A stretch of 64,000 nt of DNA from Sinorhizobium sp. 6-70. Its GTDB lineage: Bacteria; Pseudomonadota; Alphaproteobacteria; Rhizobiales; Rhizobiaceae. Made by a program: the position numbers and the translations under genes. Positions 57,558-64,000 of the stretch are shown in pieces (the stretch's first letter is position 1; each line of letters starts with the position of its first letter). The stretch lies in assembly GCF_030124375.1 (NCBI RefSeq), contig NZ_JASKLS010000004.1, positions 186,001-250,000 of the forward strand, in the 5' to 3' direction. Below the pieces are notes generated by a model, which searched no databases, was not told the DNA's origin, and worked only from the letters and a program-made list of their open reading frames with translations.

Positions 57558-58007
57558 ATGCGCGACCAACTCGCGAACGCATTGAAAGAAGCCCTCAAAG
57601 CCAAGGACACACGGCGCACTTCGACTGTCCGGCTGATCCAGGCTGCGATCAAGGACCGCGACATTGCCAATCGCGGCCAGGGCAAGGATCCGGTCGGCGA
57701 CGACGAGATCATGCAGATCCTCGCCAAGATGATCAAACAGCGCGAAGAATCCGCCCGCATTTACGACGAGGGCGGCCGGCCCGAGCTCGCCGAGCAGGAA
57801 CGCCAGGAAATTGCCGTCATCAACCATTTCCTCCCTGAACAGCTCTCCGAGGACAAGGTAAAGCAGGCCTGCGCCGCGATCATTGAGGAGACCGGCGCCC
57901 AGGGCCTTCGCGACATGGGCAAGTGCATGAATGCGCTGAAGGAGCGCTACCCCGGCCAGATGGACTTCGCAAAGGCCTCCGGTCTCGTCAAGGAACTGCT
58001 GAAATAA
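57558..58007 (+). CDS. GatB/YqeY domain protein
   Basis: 149 residues from the ATG at 57558. Opens MRDQLANALKEALKAKDTRR, the usual YqeY start; later GRPELAEQERQEIAVINHFL and PEQL. The domain is shared with the tail of GatB, which binds tRNA. Free-standing YqeY proteins often precede dnaG, as here. A small GC hairpin (58014-58031) lies between the two genes. Confidence 0.93.
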   Translation: MRDQLANALKEALKAKDTRRTSTVRLIQAAIKDRDIANRGQGKDPVGDDEIMQILAKMIKQREESARIYDEGGRPELAEQERQEIAVINHFLPEQLSEDKVKQACAAIIEETGAQGLRDMGKCMNALKERYPGQMDFAKASGLVKELLK

Positions 58008-58163
58008 GCCTGCGCCCGCTTTGCAGCGGGCGTGTCGCCTTCCTCGCCGGCGCACCGACCGACCTCATTTTTGAGCTTCGGCGCCCCGGCATCTGCCTGT
58101 GAATTGCGGGCACCGCGGATCGCGCTGCTTGTGTGGCAGGCCCGCTAGGGGTATCGGCTATCC

Positions 58164-60146
58164 ATGCGCTTTTCACAGTCCTTCCTCGACGAGATACGCG
58201 ATCGCGTTCCGATTTCGGACGTGGTCGGCAAGCGCGTCACCTGGGATCGGCGCAAGACCAATGTTTCGCGCGGCGACTACTGGGCCTGTTGCCCCTTTCA
58301 CGGCGAAAAGTCGCCGAGCTTCCATTGCGAGGACCGCAAGGGGCGCTATCATTGCTTCGGCTGCGGCGTTTCCGGCGACCACTTCCGTTTCCTGACAGAC
58401 CTTGAAGGGCTGAGCTTCCCTGAAGCGGTGCAGCAGATTGCCGACATGGCCGGCGTCGCCATGCCGCAACCCGACCCCCAGGCCGAGCGGCGTGAGAAGG
58501 AGCGGACCAGCCTGCTCGACGTCATGGAAATGGCGACGCAGTTCTTCCAGGACCAGTTGCAGACGGCGAGTGGTGCCAAGGCACGGGCCTACCTGCGCGA
58601 GCGGGGGCTGACCGGGCGCACGATCGAGACGTTCCGGCTGGGCTTTGCGCCCGACAGCCGCAACGCGCTGAAGGAATTTCTTTCCGGCAAGGGCGTCGGC
58701 AAGGAGCAGATCGAAGCCTGCGGCCTCGTCGTGCATGGACCCGACGTGCCGGTCTCCTACGACCGCTTCCGCGACCGCATCATGTTTCCGATCCTTTCGG
58801 CGCGCGAGAAGGTGATCGCCTTCGGTGGCCGCGCCATGTCGCCCGACGCGCCGGCCAAATATCTGAATTCGAATGAGACGGAGCTCTTCCACAAGGGCAA
58901 CGTCCTGTTCAATTTCGCACGCGCCCGGCGGGCCTCGCAGGGCGCCGATGGGGCCGGCACGATCATTGCCGTCGAAGGCTACATGGATGTGATCGCGCTG
59001 CATCAGGCCGGCATCGAGAATGCCGTGGCGCCGCTCGGAACCGCGCTTACCGAAAGCCAGCTCGATCTTCTCTGGAAGATGACGCCGCAGCCGGTGCTCT
59101 GCTTCGACGGCGATGGTGCGGGCATCCGCGCCGCCAACCGCGCCGTCGATCTGGCGCTGCCCCACCTGAAGCCCGGACGATCGGTCCGCTTCGCCATGCT
59201 GCCGGACGGCAAGGACCCGGACGATCTCGTCCGCCATGACGGACGCGAACCTTTCGACAAGGTGCTCGCCAATGCCCGTTCGCTCGCCGAAATGGTGTGG
59301 CTGCGCGAGGTCCAGGGCGGCGAATTCGATACGCCCGAAAAACGCGCCGAACTGGAAGCGCGGCTGAGGCAGGTGACGTCGGTCATCGCCGACGAAAGTG
59401 TGCGCCGCCACTATGGCCAGGACATGCGCGACCGCCTCAATGCCTTTCTGCAGGGCAGTGCGCCGTTCAGGAATGAACGGCGGCCGTTCGAACGAGGCGG
59501 GCGCCAGAGTGGCGGCCCCCGCGGCGCTTCAGGCGCGCGGAATATTGCCGCCGGCCCGACCGCGATCTCCGATCGCCTGGCGCGCTCTTCCCTCGTCAGT
59601 GGCCAACAGGCGGTGCCGCTGCTGCGCGAGAGCGTGCTGGCGCTCACCATCGTCAACCACCCGCAATTGCTCTTCGACGAATATGACGAGATCTCGACGA
59701 TCGAGTTCGACCACCGTGACCTGCAGCGCTGCTGGGCGATGGTTTTGAACGCTGCGGCGGCAAACGGACCGCGGCTGACGCGCGAGATCCTCATCGAGCA
59801 ATTGGAAGCGGAGGGTTTCGGCGCGCTGATCGCAGCACTCGACCAGCAGGTCCGCTATGCGCGGCTGTGGACGGCGACGGTTGCGGCGGCGCCTGAGGAT
59901 GCGCGCGAGGGTTACCTTCAGGCGCTTGCCCTCCACAGGCGCAGCAAAGCCCTGCATTGGCAGCGGCGCGAACTGGAGCGGGAGTTGGCCCACGCCACCG
60001 AGGACGGGGACCTCGAGGTCGTGCCGCAGCTGCTCAGGACACTCCAGGAGGTCCAGCTCGAAGTGACGCGACTTGAAAACCAGGAAGCCATCATCGAAGG
60101 CTTCGGCGTCCTTTCCGGCCGAGTCAAGGGTCCGGCTGCGCGGTAG
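58164..60146 (+). CDS. dnaG: DNA primase
   Basis: 660 residues. CHC2 zinc ribbon CCPFHGEKSPSFHC...CFGC (Cys43, His46, Cys64, Cys67). The catalytic core has the TOPRIM Glu in IAVEGYMDVIALHQAG and LCFDGDGAGIRAANRA. The C-terminal part (from about 450) is the DnaB-binding region. It synthesises RNA primers at replication forks. In many bacteria rpoD follows dnaG; here recQ does. Confidence 0.97.
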   Translation: MRFSQSFLDEIRDRVPISDVVGKRVTWDRRKTNVSRGDYWACCPFHGEKSPSFHCEDRKGRYHCFGCGVSGDHFRFLTDLEGLSFPEAVQQIADMAGVAMPQPDPQAERREKERTSLLDVMEMATQFFQDQLQTASGAKARAYLRERGLTGRTIETFRLGFAPDSRNALKEFLSGKGVGKEQIEACGLVVHGPDVPVSYDRFRDRIMFPILSAREKVIAFGGRAMSPDAPAKYLNSNETELFHKGNVLFNFARARRASQGADGAGTIIAVEGYMDVIALHQAGIENAVAPLGTALTESQLDLLWKMTPQPVLCFDGDGAGIRAANRAVDLALPHLKPGRSVRFAMLPDGKDPDDLVRHDGREPFDKVLANARSLAEMVWLREVQGGEFDTPEKRAELEARLRQVTSVIADESVRRHYGQDMRDRLNAFLQGSAPFRNERRPFERGGRQSGGPRGASGARNIAAGPTAISDRLARSSLVSGQQAVPLLRESVLALTIVNHPQLLFDEYDEISTIEFDHRDLQRCWAMVLNAAAANGPRLTREILIEQLEAEGFGALIAALDQQVRYARLWTATVAAAPEDAREGYLQALALHRRSKALHWQRRELERELAHATEDGDLEVVPQLLRTLQEVQLEVTRLENQEAIIEGFGVLSGRVKGPAAR

Positions 60147-60162
60147 GAGACCCGCCTGAGGC

Positions 60163-60345
60163 CGCCCCTCATCCCGCTGCCCGACCTTCTCCCCGCAGGC
60201 GGGGAGAAGGGACCTTGCAGCGCCCTCTCGGTCCACCGCGCCGTAACCATCGCGGTTAGGATTTGCGATCGAGTACAGCGCCGGCCGCGAGTCCACCCTC
60301 GCCCCGCTTGCGGGGAGAGGGCAGGGCTGAGGGCGTTAGCTGCGA
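60163..60345. repeat. RIME2-like palindromic mosaic element
   Basis: About 180 bases between dnaG and recQ with imperfectly inverted ends (CCCCTCATCCCGCTGCCC and GGGCAGGGCTGAGGGCG). It contains a perfect stem, CCTTCTCCCC (60185-60194) with GGGGAGAAGG (60201-60210), and a second GC-rich hairpin at about 60297-60320 (CCTCGCCCCGC/GCGGGGAGAGG). The CTTCTCCCCGC-type stem is typical of repeats found across Rhizobiaceae. It is distinct from the other family in this window. Confidence 0.8.
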
Positions 60346-60434
60346 AGCGAGGCGATGCTCTCCTTCGAGTCTTCAAGCGGTTTACATCCCACCTGCCCAA
60401 ACCCCATACTCAGCCGTCCGACGAAAGCGATTCC

Positions 60435-62300
60435 ATGCCTCATAACGACAATGCTTCCGCCGCGCGCCTGTTCGAAAGCGAAGGCGTCGCCAATCCTCTC
60501 GATGTTCTGAAACGCGTCTATGGCTATTCCGCCTTCCGCGGTCAGCAGCTGGACGTCGTGGAGCATGTGGTGGCGGGCGGCGATGCAGTGGTGCTCTTCC
60601 CGACAGGGGCGGGCAAATCGCTCTGCTTCCAGATTCCCGCACTTTGCCGCAACGGGGTCGGCGTCGTCGTCTCGCCATTGATCGCCTTGATGCGCGATCA
60701 GGTCGAGGCGCTGAAGCAACTCGGCATTCGCGCTGCCGCGCTTAATTCGTCTCTGACGCGTGACGAGGCGATCGCTGTTCGGCGCGCGCTTTCGGAGGGA
60801 ACGCTCGACCTGCTTTACGTGACGCCGGAGCGCGCTGTCACCGACGGTTTCGCCGAGATGATCGGCGATATGGATATTGCACTGTTCGCGATCGACGAGG
60901 CGCATTGTGTCTCGCAGTGGGGCCACGATTTCCGGCCTGAATATCGCGGCCTGGATTGTCTCCGGTCGCGCTTTGCCGGCGTGCCGCGCATCGCACTCAC
61001 GGCCACCGCGGATCCGCACACGCGCGACGATATCATCGAGCGGCTGGCGCTCACCGAAGCGAAAGTCTTCACGACCAGCTTCGACCGGCCGAACATCGCT
61101 TACGAGATCGTCGAGCGCGATCAGCCGCGCCAGCAGCTTCTGCGGTTCCTCTCCCGCTTCAAGGGATCGAGCGGCATCGTCTATTGCCTGTCGCGTGCCA
61201 AGGTCGAGGACACGGCGGAATGGCTGAACGCGCAAGGCGTGCGGGCGCTTCCCTACCATGCCGGCATGGACCGTCTCCTGCGGGACGCCCATCAGGATGC
61301 CTTCCTGAAGGAGGAAGACCTTTGCCTCGTCGCGACGGTTGCCTTCGGCATGGGCATCGACAAGCCGGATGTTCGCTACGTCGCCCATCTCGATCTGCCG
61401 GGTTCGGTCGAAGCCTATTATCAGGAGACCGGTCGCGCTGGTCGCGACGGTCTGCCCTCCGAAGTCTGGATGGCCTACGGCATGGCCGATGTCATCCAGC
61501 GTCGGCGGATGATCGACGAGGGCGGTGCCGCGGAGGAGATCAAGCGCATCGAGCGGGCGAAGCTCAATGCGCTGCTTGGGATCTGCGAGACGGCGGGCTG
61601 CCGGCGGCAGGCGATCCTTGCGCATTTCGGCGAGGCGCATCCCGGCCGCTGCGGCCATTGCGACACCTGCCTGAAGCCGGTCGAGACCTGGGACGGTACC
61701 GAGGCCGCGATCAAGGCACTGGCAGCCGTCTATCGGACGGGCGAGCGCTTCGGCACCGGCCACCTGGTCGATGTGCTCATGGGGACGATCAACGAGAAAA
61801 CCGAGCGGTTCGGCCATGTCGGTATGCCGGTCTTCGGCGCTGGCAAGGATCTGCCGGCACGAACGTGGCAATCGGTGTTCCGGCAGTTGCTCGCCGGCGG
61901 CCTCGTCCGGATTGATCATTCCGCCTTCGGGGCGCTGCAGCTCGAGCCGGAGGCCCGCGCGGTCTTCAAGCGCGAGCGCCAGGTGTTCTTCCGCAAGGAT
62001 AGGCCGACCTCCGGAAAGGCCGCCCGAACGGCGAAGTCCGGTGCCCAGCGCGAGAGAGCCGATCTCGCCGGATCCGACCTCGAACTTTTCGAGCGCCTGC
62101 GCGCCGAGCGGTTCTCGATCGCCAAGGAATTGAACGTGCCGCCCTATGTCGTCTTCCCGGACACGACCTTGATCGCGCTCGCCAAGCAGCGTCCGCGCGA
62201 CTTCGACGATCTTCTCGATATTCCCGGTATCGGCGAGAGCAAGCGCGAGCGTTACGGCGAGGCATTCCTGGCCGTCATAGACGGCTACCTCGACGGGTAG
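60435..62300 (+). CDS. recQ: ATP-dependent DNA helicase RecQ
   Basis: 621 residues. Walker A is FPTGAGKS (about 55-62), the DEAH box is in [20 protein letters not shown], and helicase motif VI is in [12 protein letters not shown]. The zinc-binding cysteines are in CETAGCRR and [10 protein letters not shown], then winged-helix (RQC) and a C-terminal HRDC (about 545-615). It unwinds DNA 3'-5' in recombination and repair. It is the next gene after dnaG, across the repeat, on the same strand. Confidence 0.96.
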   Translation: MPHNDNASAARLFESEGVANPLDVLKRVYGYSAFRGQQLDVVEHVVAGGDAVVLFPTGAGKSLCFQIPALCRNGVGVVVSPLIALMRDQVEALKQLGIRAAALNSSLTRDEAIAVRRALSEGTLDLLYVTPERAVTDGFAEMIGDMDIALFAIDEAHCVSQWGHDFRPEYRGLDCLRSRFAGVPRIALTATADPHTRDDIIERLALTEAKVFTTSFDRPNIAYEIVERDQPRQQLLRFLSRFKGSSGIVYCLSRAKVEDTAEWLNAQGVRALPYHAGMDRLLRDAHQDAFLKEEDLCLVATVAFGMGIDKPDVRYVAHLDLPGSVEAYYQETGRAGRDGLPSEVWMAYGMADVIQRRRMIDEGGAAEEIKRIERAKLNALLGICETAGCRRQAILAHFGEAHPGRCGHCDTCLKPVETWDGTEAAIKALAAVYRTGERFGTGHLVDVLMGTINEKTERFGHVGMPVFGAGKDLPARTWQSVFRQLLAGGLVRIDHSAFGALQLEPEARAVFKRERQVFFRKDRPTSGKAARTAKSGAQRERADLAGSDLELFERLRAERFSIAKELNVPPYVVFPDTTLIALAKQRPRDFDDLLDIPGIGESKRERYGEAFLAVIDGYLDG

Positions 62301-62558
62301 GGCCGCAGTCGGTGCCTCACCACTGATCGGCCCGTCCTTACGAACGAAAATGTCGCTTGAGGCGCGCCGTGGGACAGAAAGTGTCTGCGGACCGCGTCCA
62401 GCGCGAAAGCCCCTGTCGTTTTCATTGATCGGTGCGTTCCGGCCTCCCCGAGGTGCTGGAAATTGCTGCAAGAGACGGCCCGTCGTGCTAGTCGTCTAGC
62501 GTGCGCCCACGCGCGGCGCCCGGGTTCGAAACATCCTTCTTACAGCGAGTGGCCAGCC

Positions 62559-63746
<1,188 letters not shown>

Positions 63747-63780
63747 AGAGTTGGGCCGAGGGGCGAGTGAGGATCCTGCG

Positions 63781-64000
63781 ATGACGAACATGATGAAGGC
63801 GCTGGTCAAGACGAAGCCGGAAGTCGGGCTCTGGATGGAGCGGGTCCCGGTGCCGGAAGTAGGCCCCAACGATGTCTTGATCCGGGTAAAGAAGTCGGCG
63901 ATCTGCGGCACCGACGTTCACATCTGGAACTGGGACCAGTGGGCGCAGAAGACGATTCCCGTGCCGATGGTCGTCGGCCACGAGTTCATGGGCGAGATCG
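63781..64000 (+). CDS. tdh: L-threonine 3-dehydrogenase (3' end outside window)
   Basis: The first 73 codons are visible from the ATG at 63781, 34 bases after kbl. [20 protein letters not shown] then [15 protein letters not shown] carries the zinc-site Cys and the Tdh-specific HIWNWD, followed by [10 protein letters not shown] with the His-Glu pair. It oxidises threonine to 2-amino-3-ketobutyrate, the substrate of Kbl. Operon with kbl. Confidence 0.95.
   Translation, partial: MTNMMKALVKTKPEVGLWMERVPVPEVGPNDVLIRVKKSAICGTDVHIWNWDQWAQKTIPVPMVVGHEFMGEI

Noticed and set aside
62515..62545. GGGTTCGAAACATCC, like a tRNA T-arm
   Set aside because: No acceptor, D or anticodon arm fits on either side. 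It is the kbl leader.

Overview
The window is a gene-dense, GC-rich stretch of chromosome from an alphaproteobacterium of the Rhizobiaceae, most likely Sinorhizobium/Ensifer. This rests on the protein families (class IV IlvE, AatA-type aspartate aminotransferase, ClpS2-type adaptor, BA14K and DUF1236 proteins), on linkages such as rplY/pth/ychF, lgt/midA and yqeY/dnaG, and on a dispersed palindromic intergenic repeat of the kind called RIME in rhizobia. The genus is inferred from recall, not from a search. I found no tRNA, rRNA, insertion sequence, phage gene or CRISPR array.

Layout. 1-5.0 kb (minus): moxR, DUF58, BatA/DUF4159 and a cut-off membrane protein form one operon. 5.3-7.8 kb (plus): DUF1285, a CoA-type Nudix hydrolase and CCA tRNA nucleotidyltransferase overlap by ATGA. 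7.8-17.1 kb: DUF1059, apt, two MaoC proteins, ychF, clpS, a frameshifted GNAT gene, pth, a periplasmic binding protein with a GGDEF-EAL receptor, and rplY. 17.2-24.8 kb: benE, a GAF/Fis regulator followed by aldehyde dehydrogenase and DUF779, an unknown protein, and a divergent LysR/aldo-keto reductase pair. 24.9-31.9 kb: prsA, a repeat-containing lipoprotein, an M24-fold protein, pgeF, midA, lgt, and a UbiK-like protein. 32.4-36.4 kb: YbjN, proC, a CsaA-like protein and a phosphatase, then two convergent glycosyltransferase-like genes. 36.6-40.5 kb: an EnvZ/OmpR-type two-component system, a MarR regulator with a perfect operator-like palindrome, and ilvE. 40.6-47.5 kb: small envelope proteins, a metallo-beta-lactamase-fold hydrolase, a cold-shock protein, an EamA transporter, DUF3052 and a PQQ-type sugar dehydrogenase. 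47.6-50.6 kb: a sortase with its dedicated VIT/VWA substrate. 51-55.8 kb: aatA, an imine-reductase-like enzyme with SDR and divergent LysR, and a GST. 56-64 kb: carA, yqeY, dnaG, recQ, kbl and the start of tdh.

Most genes are housekeeping: purine salvage and PRPP synthesis, tRNA maturation, translation, proline, branched-chain amino acid, carbamoyl phosphate and threonine metabolism, DNA replication and repair, lipoprotein modification. The accessory interest lies in a few modules: the periplasmic-sensor/c-di-GMP pair sitting between rplY and pth; the sortase/substrate pair with an LPQTAT anchor; the AAA+-less regulator with aldehyde dehydrogenase and DUF779; an M24-fold protein lacking all metal ligands; and a possible GT29/GT42-like glycosyltransferase. 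I did not find a wholly new system that I could defend. Several modules have unexplained logic and are listed as findings.
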